A DNA stretch of 64,000 nt, taken from the NCBI GenBank assembly GCA_022925895.1, contig JAKSYS010000325.1, forward strand, positions 1-64,000. The letters run 5' to 3'. A model generated the notes under the pieces. That model ran no database searches, was not told the origin of the DNA, and saw only the letters and a list, made by a program, of their open reading frames with translations. Below, one piece after another: positions 1-11,463 of the stretch. Each line of letters begins with the position of its first letter. Within the stretch, counting starts at the first letter, position 1. The position numbers and the translations under genes are program-made. The stretch comes from Fragilaria crotonensis (Eukaryota > Bacillariophyta > Fragilariophyceae > Fragilariales > Fragilariaceae).

Positions 1-4
1 GGTA

Positions 5-16
5 CAGCAGGTTTCA
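5..16. repeat. left terminal inverted repeat of the Tc1/mariner-like element
   Basis: CAGCAGGTTTCA, matched exactly in inverted orientation at 3509-3520. Identity falls off immediately inside. Confidence 0.8.
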
Positions 17-243
17 TTTCCGATAAACCTGGCGCAGGAAACAGTATAAACTCTACGCGACTAGATTTTTATTCTGCATGTGACGTCATATTTACAAGTA
101 GTTGTCGTGTTAAAAGCGTGAGTTCCACCATGAGATTGCATGCCGCCGTTTGCCTTGTTCCCACTCCTTACAAAGTGCCTCACCCTGGCAATCCTCTCCA
201 GAATACCCTCTAGAATTCAACAGAGTGATTGAGGCACTTTGCA

Positions 244-3200
244 ATGGCCGACAGTGGTCGAATAAATGCAATAATAGCAAGGGCTGTGACCGTTCTTTTG
301 GATGACAGCCGATTTGGACCGAGATTGTCAAACTGTTGGCTCCCGGCCTCAACGTGGGCAGAAGCTTTGGCCAAATCAGGGCACATTGATGCCTCCCTTG
401 TTAGTACTGATGCTCGAAAATTTAACGTTGCCATGTCGAAGTCCAATTTATTTGGTGAATCGATGACACGTTTCGATGGCACCAATCAAACAGGAGTGTT
501 CCGAGTGAAATATGCTCGGCAATATTTCTATTACTTTACTGAGAAAAATCGGCAAATTGAGTATCCATTTCCATTGAATAACACATGGAAGGATAGGGTC
601 CTGCAAGCTGCGGCTAACGTGCTCGTAATTCCGTCAACTCGGGCAAGACCTGCAATATCCTCAACTGCTATTCTTCACGACAACGACAGTACTATCGAAG
701 GCGATGAGTCACCAAACAAACGTCCAAGAATAGAAGAACGCACAACAACAATGTCATATTGGCCTGATAGCCCAGAAGCCCGCCAAGTTTTCAGACCAAG
801 AACTATGAGGACAATGAGGACTGCGGTTAGCAGTACTGGTCGTGATGAGGATGGCAATACGATGACACTTTCTGGAGAAAGTGCGAAGGAAGCACTGGAG
901 CGAAGGATCAAACTGCTACTGACGGTTCATGAGAAAGAAGATAGCTGGCGAACTATAGTCATGGGAAGAGATGAAGAGAACTTTTGTACAAAGGCTGAGA
1001 TATTTGAGATCCGACAGCGTGCTTTATTTCTCTGCTGTGCCTACCAATTGGCACTCTCAAAAATGAACGATTGGACGTGGCATGACTGTTGCAGAGAGGC
1101 CTGCAATCGTTTAAATAGTCTAGGCCTTGTGCAGGCAACATTTTCAAGACAATCGCGAACTGGAACAAGGTTTTAGAAGTTCGAGTGCTTCCACATCCCA
1201 ACCCGTATGTACAATGTGGAAAGCGACCCTTGCCGCGACTCCTCGAAGTATTTCCAACTGCGAAGGACCAAATAATTGCATATGGAATCAAGAATCTAGC
1301 GACACTAACAATAGAAAGCGTCCACGATTTCATCCTTTCTTCTGTCATTCCAAGGCTAACAGTACTGTGGGAGAAGGAGATGATGGTGCCAGCGGACGAT
1401 TGCGACAATACATCCGAGCCAAGAAGTCGAGCGATTCATTCATTTCTTAAAACTCATCGGCTTGAATCAATGAGTTTGACTACCACTTGGCGATGGATGC
1501 GTTTGCTAGGATTCCAATACGACACGAGGAGGAAAAGTTTTTACGTTGATGGTCACGAACGTGACGATGTTGTCGCGAGTCGTTCTACGTTTTGCAAGCG
1601 TTACCTAACAGAGTATGAACCATACTGTAATCGGTGGATTCGACTACCTTTGAGAGAGGCAACAACAATCAAGAATCTTAACGTTGCATTTGGCTATTCC
1701 TATTTTGACATTATTAGCAACGAGGAATGGATCGAGTTCCACGTCGACTATTGGAAGAGTCGTATTATGGAGGAAAACGAACCAAACAACAACCGCCAGC
1801 CATCAATGATATCCAGATTGAAGAAAAGAAAGCAACCACCAGCATTCGTGTATCAAGCGCAACGAGGCCGATCATGATCGTGGGGCAGGATGAGAGCGTC
1901 TTCGCGCAGTACCTTCTTGGAAGTAAGACTTGGGTAGGACCGAAAGGCCAACGCCCTCTCCTACCCAAATCGGAGGGCGATGGCTTTATGCTATCAGCCT
2001 TTGTGTCGAGAGAATTTGGATTCGGAAGAGACCTGTCGGCAGATGAGTTAGTAAAAATAAATGCAGCAAGGCGAGGAGGTGACAGGACTTACATTGATAC
2101 TCAAGCTGCACTAGAAATTTTGAAGTCGACAAAGAAGCCCGTCTTGACGGAATCACCATTCGTAAAATACTTGTACATCGGAGCCAACAACGAGGGATAT
2201 TGGAATAGCTACCATATGAGTCTACAGTTTGAGGACGTTGTCGATTGCCTGCAAGTCTTGTATCCTGAGTTCGATTTCGTGTTCCTGTTTGATCACAGTC
2301 AGGGACACGCTCGCAAAAGACCTGGGGCACTTAATGCCTTTCAAATGTCGAAGACCTATGGTGGCGCGCAGGCAGTAATGAGAGACACGACAATAATGAG
2401 TAAAGACGGATACCTTGGGGAACACGTACCTCGATTGAATGTCGGTGATACTCAGTCGTTCATTTTCCGCGCAGATGATTGTGGTCCATTTTATCTGTCA
2501 CCAGAACAGAGAGAAGAGCAACGACACGATCGACCAACTGGGAAATTCAAACGTGTGGAGCGGTCAAAGAAGATGCTCATGAACGCCTTAAGTGATGCTG
2601 GAGTATCATTTCAGCAGCAACGGAGTTACACAAAGAAGGAGCTTCAAGATTTTGCAAGGATCCGTGGCATTGATCTTTTCGAAGAAAAAGAACAAATAAT
2701 TGCGGGATGGCAGGGGCAACCGAAAGGCCTTCTGCAAGTCCTAAGGGAAAGAGGTCTTATTCCTGAACACTCGTTAGAAAAATATACACTTGATGGTCGA
2801 AAAGATCCAATCACAGGCGTTGTCGACTTACATTATTCGCTGAGAAATCTACTTGCCGAGTGCACCGATTTTAAGGAGGAAGAAACAGCACTACAATACT
2901 TGGGGACTCAACTTGGAGTTACAGTTCAGCTCACTCCAAAGTTTCACGCCGAGCTAGCGGGTGAGGGGATAGAGTACAGTTGGGCGCATGCAAAGGCATA
3001 TTATCGTCGCGTTCCAGTCTCAAGAAAGCGAGGAACGTGAAAACTTCAAAGATCTGGTAAAAGAATGCACCTCTCCTGCTAAGGTGTTAACAAAAGCCAG
3101 AATTGAGAAGTTTGCATCAAGAGCTCGCGCCTATATTTGCACTTACCATCATCTTGAGCAGGTGCAATCAGCACGAGCTGCCGCAGTTGCTGGTGTTGAT

Positions 3201-3383
3201 CCAATCGCAGTTTTGCCAAAAGAAGTGCTGCCGTACACTGACATTGAGAGGGTCAGGAAGGCCTTCAAGTGTCACAGGTGTGCCCTTGACTTCGATAGTG
3301 GTTTCGTGAATTCGGAGCTCAAGGAAGAAGCAACAACAAGAGAGGTGAATCAAGACGATGATGATGAAGTGAATTCGGAGTAA
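244..3383 (+). pseudogene. DDE transposase of the Tc1/mariner-like element, frame-broken
   Basis: The likely ATG is at 244. Coding runs in four successive pieces: 244-1176, then a piece readable from about 1128 to 1877, then to 3040, then to 3383. The frame changes near 1120-1135, 1780-1860 and 3015-3035. The second piece begins with the recognisable stretch FKTIANWN..LPHPNPYVQ. The third carries the catalytic core: GQDESVF (first Asp), FLFDHSQGH (second Asp) and FHAELAGEGIEYSW (Glu). This is the same order as the FDNSSAHA / HCELNPIE-W layout of IS630-like eukaryotic transposases. No introns with good splice sites explain the frame changes, so this copy is probably dead, unless the assembly has single-base errors. 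The family call rests on motif order, not on a search. Confidence 0.72.
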
Positions 3384-3508
3384 GAATGAGTTTTATGATG
3401 AGCAGCGTGGAGGCAATCTGATTTCGGAAGGATCTTTCAGAATTTTACTTTAGGAAATTGTATGATGTGTAGAAATTGTACTAATCTGTACGCGAGGACG
3501 GTCAAGGG

Positions 3509-3520
3509 TGAAACCTGCTG
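3509..3520. repeat. right terminal inverted repeat of the Tc1/mariner-like element
   Basis: TGAAACCTGCTG, the reverse complement of 5-16, followed by TA at 3521-3522. Confidence 0.8.
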
Positions 3521-3524
3521 TACC

Positions 3525-4196
3525 CACTAGTTATAAATTAATTGTGTGTGTGCGTGCGTGCGTCCGTCTGTTACGGAGTATGACCACTCTGGGGTACTGG
3601 ATGAAATGAATACTGTCTGAATTTTGTGTGTGTGTGCGTGCGTCTGTTACGGAGTATGACCACTCTGGGGTACTGTTGTACTGTTACGTGGATTACATGT
3701 ACTACAGGTCTACAGTACATAAACGACCAGTACGACCAGGTTGGGGGTACTGTACGTCCAGTTTCCTGTAGTAGACCTCTGATCAAATGTGAGGTATTTC
3801 ACTTCTGGGGCTGAGTACTGAAAGTAAACAGTAACAGTAAAAGTAGTGGTACGGAGTACGACCAGGTTGAGGGTACTGTACGTCCAGTTTCCTGTAGTAG
3901 ACACTCCGATCAAATGTGAGGTACAAGTACCCACTAGTTATAAATTAATTGTGTGCGTGTGTGCGTGCGTGCGTCCGTCTGTTACGGAGTATGACCACTC
4001 TGGGGTACTGGATCAAATGAATACTGTCTGAATTTTTTCGCTTCGCCAGGGTTGAGTACTGAAAGTAAACAGTAACAGTAAAAGTAGTGGTACGGAGTAC
4101 GACCAGGTTGGGGGTACTGTACGTCCAGTTTCCTGTAGTAGACACTCCGATCAAATGTGAGGTTCCCACTAGTAACTGATAAATAAACAAGTATTG
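3525..4196. repeat. duplicated satellite-like block between two transposons
   Basis: No gene is seen. Three kinds of unit recur in the same order. Unit A, GTCTGTTACGGAGTATGACC and following, lies at about 3567, 3643 and 3977. Unit C, GAGTACTGAAAGTAAACAGT, lies at about 3812 and 4053. Unit B, TACGGAGTACGACCAGGTTG through to ATCAAATGTGAGGT, lies at about 3726 (variant), 3850 and 4090. A block of roughly 400 bp has therefore been duplicated in tandem with divergence. (TG)n/(GTGC)n runs lie at 3541-3562 and 3949-3972. The LTR element to the right was inserted at the end of this block. Confidence 0.8.
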
Positions 4197-4201
4197 TAGT
4201 A
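4197..4201. repeat. left target-site duplication (TAGTA) of the copia element
   Basis: TAGTA immediately before the 5' LTR, repeated exactly at 15914-15918 after the 3' LTR. A 5-bp duplication is usual for Ty1/copia integration. Confidence 0.9.
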
Positions 4202-4788
4202 TGTTAGGATTCTACCGTCACTCTGTCACACTGTCTCTCGTCTTACTGTAAGGTTAAATACCATACGGTAATACAGTCGACAGTCCTTTATTTTTCTTAG
4301 TCTGTCCGTGACCCGTTCCCGTAGAATTCTACGGATCAGAACCTGGTACTACCGGTCTGCAACACAAAACTATTTGAATTTACTCCCTATGTAATTCAAA
4401 TCATGAGTGTTGATAACTTCAACAACACTCTTTTACTATGGACAACACTTCCCAAACACCACTCAGGAAGTGGGACTAAGACAACACTTCATTTGTGAGA
4501 CTCCAACTAATGTTGCAAGTCTCACCTTCATTTCATCCCAATTCATCTTATAATTTCCACAAACCAAAAACAGTAAAGGCCTTTACTAGTTAGTTTCTAC
4601 ATTTCTACATCCTTGTATCAACAAATCTACCGCCATGGTGTATGTCTACAAAACACCATCGCCCAAAGCTGGACGATCCGTCAGGTTCGCTTCCTCACCC
4701 GTCAAGTCCAACGTTAGACTTCTAGGTCCTACTAACCTTAAGTCTACCGTCGGCCAGTACTCGTGTACCGATCACACGAACACTGTCA
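4202..4788 (+). repeat. 5' long terminal repeat
   Basis: 587 bp, TG...CA ends, about 99.5% identical to 15326-15913 apart from three small length differences. It contains an ATG at 4635 in a favourable context (ACCGCCATGG) that opens a frame running out of the LTR into the interior. Confidence 0.93.
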
Positions 4789-4982
4789 TGGTTGCTCGCC
4801 TCGAACCACCGGTCCAAGGCTCTACCGTCGAGAGAAATTACTCGTCCGATCATTGGGCGAACCTTCGTACGGCCGTTAACAATTTGAGTTTAACTGCTAT
4901 TAATTTCCCTCTCCTCACGGACTCGCCAGCAGCAAATTTAAACTCCCCATTGAAGAACAGAAGCTTCCCAAGTCCACCATGA
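4635..4982 (+). CDS. small leader ORF of the copia element, starting inside the LTR
   Basis: 115 codons. The start lies within the 5' LTR and the stop overlaps the next ATG by four bases (ATGA, 4979-4982), a layout compatible with termination-reinitiation on the genomic RNA. The product is basic and Ser/Pro/Thr-rich with no domain I recognise. Whether it is translated is unknown; the good start context and exact overlap are the only arguments. The 3' LTR carries the same start, but the frame there soon ends in flanking DNA. Confidence 0.4.
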   Translation: MVYVYKTPSPKAGRSVRFASSPVKSNVRLLGPTNLKSTVGQYSCTDHTNTVMVARLEPPVQGSTVERNYSSDHWANLRTAVNNLSLTAINFPLLTDSPAANLNSPLKNRSFPSPP

Positions 4983-5866
4983 AGAACGCCATCCCGCCCA
5001 CCCTTGCCCTCGCATCTCTAGGTCCGCCCGTAAGGCCGAAGACCGCGATGCCTTCGACGATAACGTCGACGTCCGCGCCCATCGGCGCGAATCCTGTCCC
5101 TCCCGATACGCCAACCTATCCTGGCCTCTATCATGGAGCCTTAGCTTTCGGATCTCCCAGAGGATCCAAGCATCAACGTGTCCACCGTTTTCCTTCTCCC
5201 AACACTACCCCTGATGACGATCAGGATCAACCAATTAAGAAGAAGAGGCGCACCTCCATCAAAAAAGGTCCCCAAGCCGCCTATCATGCCAACAATTCCG
5301 ACGACAATTTCGACCAGATCATCCAGGAGGATCGCAACCTCCACTTCCATGAGCGCAACAACAAGATTGCAGCTCCTTCTCCTCAGGGCACCAACATTAG
5401 CCACAGGGCTACTACTCCAACCAAGATGGCTGCAAAGATGCAAGCCACTTCTCCAACTACTCCAACTACTTTAACCACTACGGATGACAACAAAAAGGGC
5501 ACAACTACTGAACCAGAACATCAACTACAAAGCATTATGCATCTACCAATGATAACTACAAGGACATTGGACCTACAGATGATAATGAGGAGAACAACAA
5601 CAGGACTACAGTACTACAACTACCAACTCCAACAAAGTACCAATTTCAACAACATGGACCACACTCCACAACCGACATCGCGGACGCCAACGCCACCCAA
5701 ACACCACCACAGGAACTTACTTCGCCTCCTACGGCTACCTCGAAGCGCAGGCATCGCGCTCGCAGATTTTATCCCCGTCGTCGCCCTCGCACGTCGCGAC
5801 CCCAAATCGATCCATACGACGATCCGACGTCGCTGCAATACCTCTCTCAAGACATCCTGGATTTAA
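4979..5866 (+). CDS. second leader ORF of the copia element
   Basis: 295 codons, overlapping the preceding stop by ATGA. The product is rich in Thr, Pro, Ser and Arg, with a basic cluster KKKRR near residue 87 that could be a nuclear localisation signal, and a repetitive PTTPTTLTTT stretch. It looks disordered. No homology is recognised. It may be a 5' extension of the same accessory coding region as the ORF beginning at 5985, or simply open low-complexity sequence. Confidence 0.35.
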   Translation: MKNAIPPTLALASLGPPVRPKTAMPSTITSTSAPIGANPVPPDTPTYPGLYHGALAFGSPRGSKHQRVHRFPSPNTTPDDDQDQPIKKKRRTSIKKGPQAAYHANNSDDNFDQIIQEDRNLHFHERNNKIAAPSPQGTNISHRATTPTKMAAKMQATSPTTPTTLTTTDDNKKGTTTEPEHQLQSIMHLPMITTRTLDLQMIMRRTTTGLQYYNYQLQQSTNFNNMDHTPQPTSRTPTPPKHHHRNLLRLLRLPRSAGIALADFIPVVALARRDPKSIHTTIRRRCNTSLKTSWI

Positions 5867-5984
5867 TTGATGCCGCTTTTTCCAACTCTTCTTTCCGCCT
5901 CGTGCTCCGTCCCGACAACGAAGGCGATTCGCGCCCGAGCTCGCTTGTAGAACCGATCAGCACGCGCCGAATTCCGATCATCAC

Positions 5985-8900
5985 TTGTCCCACTATCACA
6001 ACAACTTGAAGTTGGACATCATCGATATGGCTCGCTACGTTTGCACAATTCACATGTTCACCGAAGATGAGGAGCCAATTAAAGCCTCATATTCCCTGGG
6101 GACGATCCAAGACGACGTTGACGAGATCATCAGAGCCACTGGGAACATGTATTTGATGTCAGTTCAAAACACACTCACCATGATCGCACACGCGCTGGTA
6201 CGCCACACTACGCGATGCCAGGCGCCACAGTACAGCCTTCTCAGCAACATCCCCAAATTTGAGCGAATTCGAAGCGACAGATCTCGAGAAACGACTGTTC
6301 AAAGTTCTAAGAGTCATTTCGGCACTTTGGTGGGAACCGACAACTCTGCAGACTCGCGACTCAAAACTATGACGTCTGATGAGAACCGTGATAACGGCTC
6401 TGCTACCCAGCAATTTTGTACTGATTTTTCCCCGATTGACCCAGAAATCCCGGATTCCCCCAAAACTCCCACAGCTACCTCGCCTACGTTCTACGAACTA
6501 TACCCCGAGTACAGCCCCTGCTCTTTTCCGGAATCCGATCCCGAACCAACTCGCAACGACAACTCAACAACCCTCGATTCCGTTTCAAAATTTTCCACGT
6601 CAAGTCCGATTCCTGACGTCGTTTTGGAGATTTCCGATTCTGTGAAACGTTCCGTTAACGGTTCTAACGCATCGCTCTCGTACTGTGCTGCCGTTGACAC
6701 GGGAAACGCAGCTACTGTCGTTCGTACCGCGGTTTCCTCCCCCAACCCACAACAATGGGCCTGCAGAGCCCACAATCCGACCGTTTCCTCTGAGACTTTG
6801 ACCTATTTGGATGTTCAGCACCCTGTCCCAATCAAATTGGAAGATTTGCCAAGCTCCCAAGCTGATGATGCCGATGTTTTCCTTGCCGATCATTGTTACT
6901 CCTGCAGTAATAATGACTCAACTAGGGAAACTGTTAACTTTTATCCTGATGCCGACCCAGATCCGCTACCAGAAGTTGCAAACGACCCTGATCCCGAACC
7001 AATGGACATTGTTGAAGATGATCTTGACAATAATGGCGACGCTAACCGAGATATTGGTGAACCTAATGAGGTACCAAGTGCAGCTATACAACAACTTGTC
7101 AGACTACTGCCTCCTCTACGCCCTCCCCCACCGTTGCGATCCGCCAACCCCCTTGACGCCATTCATCACCACCCTTTTCGGATGTTCCAACACTTCCATC
7201 ACATTCCGTCACGCAACCTGTTTTTCACCGAGGCAATGCTAATGGACACAATCAACGGCACGATTCACCTTCGCGACCTACCTCTTTGCGTTCGCACAAG
7301 TGCAACTATCTCTGCCTTTTGCATCAACACACTCGCCGACCCACCCGAACTCAACATCATCCGTGGCCTCGACAAGCACTTCATCCACCACATCCTACGT
7401 CACGTCATACGCGATCACATGTATATCGACGAACTAATCTCCGGCACCAACATCCCACTTCTGAACGTACAACCCGATAAACTCTTGCTCCTACGTAGCA
7501 TGAAACACACCCTCAATCGCGCTACCAACATGGTCGTCCAGCACCTTAACGACCAACAACGCTCCCAGTTCCTGCCCCGCCGAACTCCGCGAGCATTCAG
7601 CGACATTGACGACGCGTTCCACGACGACCCCCCAGACTGTCCGATGGAAACACGATGCGCAGTCGCCATCATCTACGCGCTCAGATTACTATACATCACG
7701 CATCACCGCAACTATTTCAACCGCGACCATGGACTAGCTGAGCACTATTTTTACCCGGACCATCTATTCGCAATCGCAAAGGAAATCAAGTCAACTGCCA
7801 CCGCTCTAAGTCTCCTTCCCGATACAACAACCTTCAACCTCCTGCCCCGTTTTGTTCACGATGCCTTTGACGAAGTCGACGACCTATTCCCCGGAACATC
7901 CCTCGGCCACCGTTCTGATCAATATTATCGCGACAAACTGCCCTATCTCCAAACGGAATTCGAACTCGTGCAACCTTATGTAACGGACTACATCAATTCT
8001 TTCCCAACGCCATCCACCGAAGCCAAAGAGATTGCGTCTGACCGAGCCTGCGAATTGATTAACGTCGCTCTTTTTCAACATGCTATCATCCATCGTATGT
8101 CAAAGAAACGTTCCAAGCAACCTGAACTCAACAACAACCAAGTTTTCATTGGCAACCTCCCCCCTGCAGACATGTTCCTTTCCAGTTTTGCTACCTGCTA
8201 CCCAATGATCACTACACCTTCTGATGTCCAACTAACCTTTGACAATGTGACTGAGGATACTTTGGCCATCAATCATGTGATTTGCAATCCCCTCATCCTT
8301 CAGGAGCTCATTGCCATGAACCGATTCGACAGCGACCCCCTCAAGTACATGGAGATTTACAACCGCCTCACCCCGATAGCGACCGACACCGTCAACGATT
8401 CCATTGACTTCCTGCCCCATTTTGAATACGTGCTATTCCGAGTTGTGCAACTGCTTCATCCCAAAGATCCAACTGGCATTATCAGAGAGAACTACCCACC
8501 CACCAATGTTGTTATTTTCCAGGGCTCCCCACTCCAAGCTCCCACCTACTGCTTTGGCTCCCCAACTGAAATTGCTATCCCTACTCCAACAACTGGTGCC
8601 TTTCCCATCAACCTTGACCATTCTGGAGATCCCATCATTGTCAACAATATTTCTGGTGAAGCCTACAATCGTTCCACAGTTCAACGCCTCTTTCGAACCC
8701 AGACTGCCAAACCAATTCATCCTGATCAAGTTAATGACCCGGATTGGATACCACGCCACACTGCCGATTTACGTCGCCACCCCGATGCCGACTTGTACCA
8801 CGTTGCCTGCGACCCCAAACGCATCCCGTTTTCCTTGGCTGTCCGCTTGATTCCAGTTTATACCACAGGCCCCAGTGGACAGACTATTTATCAAGCATGG

Positions 8901-9392
8901 GCTCTTCCACACCTTAACAATGCCCTCCGCGATCCTGAACTGCAACTATTCAACAATTTCCTCTCTTACTATCACACTGCAAAGGAAAACCACCCTGAGT
9001 TCCCATTCATTGATCTCATGGGATCTGATTCACCTGTTCCAAACTATGGTGAGTCTAGCTCAAAATGTTTACATTATCCTGGTTGTTATGCTGGTTACTT
9101 ACCTCTTTCTATCTGTGACAGTCTAAGCTGTCCCAATCAGATAGAATCAGTTGCAAGTAACAATATAATTACCTTTCAACAGGATAATAGTACATTTTCT
9201 GGACCACATTTTGCATGTCTTGCCGTTTCAACTCGCCGTTCATCTTTATTATCGGATCCGACTCGAACCCCGGACCCCCAGGACGAAATTCCTGCACAAA
9301 ACGACCCGCAAACGCAAATTTTTGCACCAAACGAACCCCAAACTGCAATTTTTACACGACGAACACGGCGACGAAATTCCTGCGCAAAATGA
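5985..9392 (+). CDS. extra 1135-codon ORF upstream of gag in the copia element, function unknown
   Basis: A single uninterrupted frame of 1135 codons lies between the 5' LTR and gag. Residues 1-100 look globular. About 100-390 are acidic and Ser/Pro/Asp-rich (for example NDPDPEPMDIVEDDLDNN) and look disordered. About 400-1010 look folded, with many His, Phe and Leu residues (HHHPFRMFQHFHHIPSRN). The last 80 residues are repetitive (IPAQNDPQ / IFAPNEPQ). No catalytic motif, zinc finger, envelope-like signal or transmembrane segment is seen. Standard copia elements have no ORF here. Alternatives: a greatly enlarged N-terminal Gag extension, or a captured host gene. Confidence 0.6.
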   Translation: MSHYHNNLKLDIIDMARYVCTIHMFTEDEEPIKASYSLGTIQDDVDEIIRATGNMYLMSVQNTLTMIAHALVRHTTRCQAPQYSLLSNIPKFERIRSDRSRETTVQSSKSHFGTLVGTDNSADSRLKTMTSDENRDNGSATQQFCTDFSPIDPEIPDSPKTPTATSPTFYELYPEYSPCSFPESDPEPTRNDNSTTLDSVSKFSTSSPIPDVVLEISDSVKRSVNGSNASLSYCAAVDTGNAATVVRTAVSSPNPQQWACRAHNPTVSSETLTYLDVQHPVPIKLEDLPSSQADDADVFLADHCYSCSNNDSTRETVNFYPDADPDPLPEVANDPDPEPMDIVEDDLDNNGDANRDIGEPNEVPSAAIQQLVRLLPPLRPPPPLRSANPLDAIHHHPFRMFQHFHHIPSRNLFFTEAMLMDTINGTIHLRDLPLCVRTSATISAFCINTLADPPELNIIRGLDKHFIHHILRHVIRDHMYIDELISGTNIPLLNVQPDKLLLLRSMKHTLNRATNMVVQHLNDQQRSQFLPRRTPRAFSDIDDAFHDDPPDCPMETRCAVAIIYALRLLYITHHRNYFNRDHGLAEHYFYPDHLFAIAKEIKSTATALSLLPDTTTFNLLPRFVHDAFDEVDDLFPGTSLGHRSDQYYRDKLPYLQTEFELVQPYVTDYINSFPTPSTEAKEIASDRACELINVALFQHAIIHRMSKKRSKQPELNNNQVFIGNLPPADMFLSSFATCYPMITTPSDVQLTFDNVTEDTLAINHVICNPLILQELIAMNRFDSDPLKYMEIYNRLTPIATDTVNDSIDFLPHFEYVLFRVVQLLHPKDPTGIIRENYPPTNVVIFQGSPLQAPTYCFGSPTEIAIPTPTTGAFPINLDHSGDPIIVNNISGEAYNRSTVQRLFRTQTAKPIHPDQVNDPDWIPRHTADLRRHPDADLYHVACDPKRIPFSLAVRLIPVYTTGPSGQTIYQAWALPHLNNALRDPELQLFNNFLSYYHTAKENHPEFPFIDLMGSDSPVPNYGESSSKCLHYPGCYAGYLPLSICDSLSCPNQIESVASNNIITFQQDNSTFSGPHFACLAVSTRRSSLLSDPTRTPDPQDEIPAQNDPQTQIFAPNEPQTAIFTRRTRRRNSCAK

Positions 9393-9904
9393 CACTACCA
9401 GCGAAAATCCAACGCAAAACGACACCAACAGCCCGGAAATTCACTCCCAACAGCTAATTTCCGACGCAGAAACTACATACGACGAACACGCACAAACAAC
9501 TCAACAACTGCCCGGAACTCAACCAAATCTCGCATTTTTACCACCAAACTCGCCCGAAACAAGCAGTTCACACACCGAAACACCCTCCAACTCACCTCCA
9601 ACTGCGAAATCAACAACTGGGCCTCTAAAACGCTTCTCCGATGCATTTTCAGGCATTCTCACGCCGAAAAACGTAAAATTACCTCACAATCCGGACGCCA
9701 CCGACTCGAACCCACAACCTCCGATTTCGACAACTTTTTCGACGACACCCAAAATTATACCTACCAAAAAGTTCCCACCCCAAAATTCGAACCCCCAGCC
9801 ACCAAATCCGTCGCAAAATCTTTCGCAACCCCAAAATCAACACAACGAAATTATTCAACCTCCCAGCACGAAATCTGCCAAACCTACGCAAAAATCACCT
9901 AATT

Positions 9905-11342
9905 TTGGAAACGACGACCAAAACCCCCCAAAATGCACCAAAATCCGTTGCAACACGCCCAACTCCACGCCAGGCGACCCACGCAACCTTCACATACCCT
10001 CCCACTGTTGAAACCTTCTTTGATGAGGACACAGACCATGATTCAGAAGAAGAACCCAAGCACATTCAACACACATCCCCTGATGCGCTCACATCATCAA
10101 CGCGAACCGATTTTACTTATCCGCCAATCGAGGACCTCACGAAAACACTTTTGAAATACGCCAAAAATGCTAACCTTCGCAAATTGGCCTACCCAACCGA
10201 CCTTCAAGCACGCCGCCGACATTTTAACACCTTCATTGACAACCTTCGAATTGTTTGTAACATTTCCCCGTGGACGCGCCAAGTCTTTGATCTTTGGCCA
10301 AAACAAGTGTCCTATTCACACCCTTTTTGTTGGCACTGCTATCTACAATTTGATCTTCACAAATGTTTGTGACCCTTGCCAGAAACACATCATTGATGGC
10401 CCACCAGATGCTCGAACTGCAATTCTAACTCTTCGACGCCACTGCGCTCCGCTAACTCCTGATCATGTTGAACGAACTCGTGAAGCTTTCTGCTCCATCA
10501 AACAACCACATCATGAAGTCGCAACCTCCTACCTCAACCGCATTCGCCTTCTCACGCGCGACTGCTATCATGCTGGAATACCCAACACTGACGCCGAACT
10601 CATCAAACGTACCGTTCGTGGTGGAAGCAATCACTCCTTCTACGCCGCATCCTACCAACGCTTCGACGCCGACATACGTCGCGCAGAACTGAATGACGAA
10701 GCTCTGCCACCATTCGCCGAACTCGAAAGCCATCTCCTGAACATTGACGAATCCCGTGGCCTCACACTCCCATCCCAAAACCACCGCAACTACAACCAAC
10801 ACGCCAACGCTGCCCGTGGTCACCAATCCCACCATTTTCAACCGCGCCACAACCAAACTACCCAACGTGTTTTCACACAAAGACAACAACAAGCTTTCAG
10901 TTCCATCCTTCGACCTTATTCCAATCCCAGCAGCAACAATCAAAACCGCAACCAACCACCGCGACCACCGCAAAACCATTCGCGCCCGTTCCGACCTCCT
11001 ACAAATCCTTCGCGACCACCATTCAACAACTCGAATCAACGTCGTCCACCACCACCCTCCCGCGGCCATCCAACCAGCCTCAACGAAACAATCGACCACC
11101 TTTCCGACCGACATCGAGCCCCAATCAACGTCCATCTCCCAACGGATCCATCAACAACCATCCGCGCAACCCTTCCAATGCCGCTACAATCGTCTGCAAT
11201 AACTGCGGACGCCTCGGCCACTATGCGCGCAACTGCACTAACCACAGATCCAACCAAAACAATCGCTCCACCAACCCTCAAAGACCATCCAACAATGAAA
11301 ACGCTGCTCCCGCAACCAACAACGCGCCTACTTCATCACTGA
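9905..11342 (+). pseudogene. gag region of the copia element, broken
   Basis: A UBN2/copia-type Gag lies here. The helical core sits around 10140-10760 (includes TLRRHCAPLTPDH and IKQPHHEVATSYLNRIR). A Gln/Asn/Pro/Arg-rich linker follows, then a CCHC zinc knuckle (CNNCGRLGHYARNC) near 11190-11235, which packages RNA in copia Gag. The region is broken and spread over more than one frame. Confidence 0.75.
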
Positions 11343-11463
11343 CTCTGGCCAAAACTCACCAGACCAATCAAGATACCACCACCAAGCCTTTTCAGCCTCA
11401 TCTTTTGACAACACTGATGGTCACCCATCCAACATCCCTTGGCCCAATCCTGACCTACCTCAG

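Larger units (their letters stand above)
5..3520 (+). mobile_element. Tc1/mariner-IS630-like DNA transposon with short inverted ends
   Basis: The element is bounded by a perfect 12-bp inverted repeat (CAGCAGGTTTCA at 5-16, its reverse complement at 3509-3520). Each end is flanked by TA (3-4 and 3521-3522), the target duplication expected for Tc1/mariner elements. The sequence just right of the element (CCCACTAGTTATAAATTAAT) recurs at 3930-3949, where it follows a single TA with no insertion, so that copy can be read as a paralogous empty site. The interior encodes one transposase in several frames. Only four bases lie left of the element, so the left duplication rests on very little sequence. 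Confidence 0.78.
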
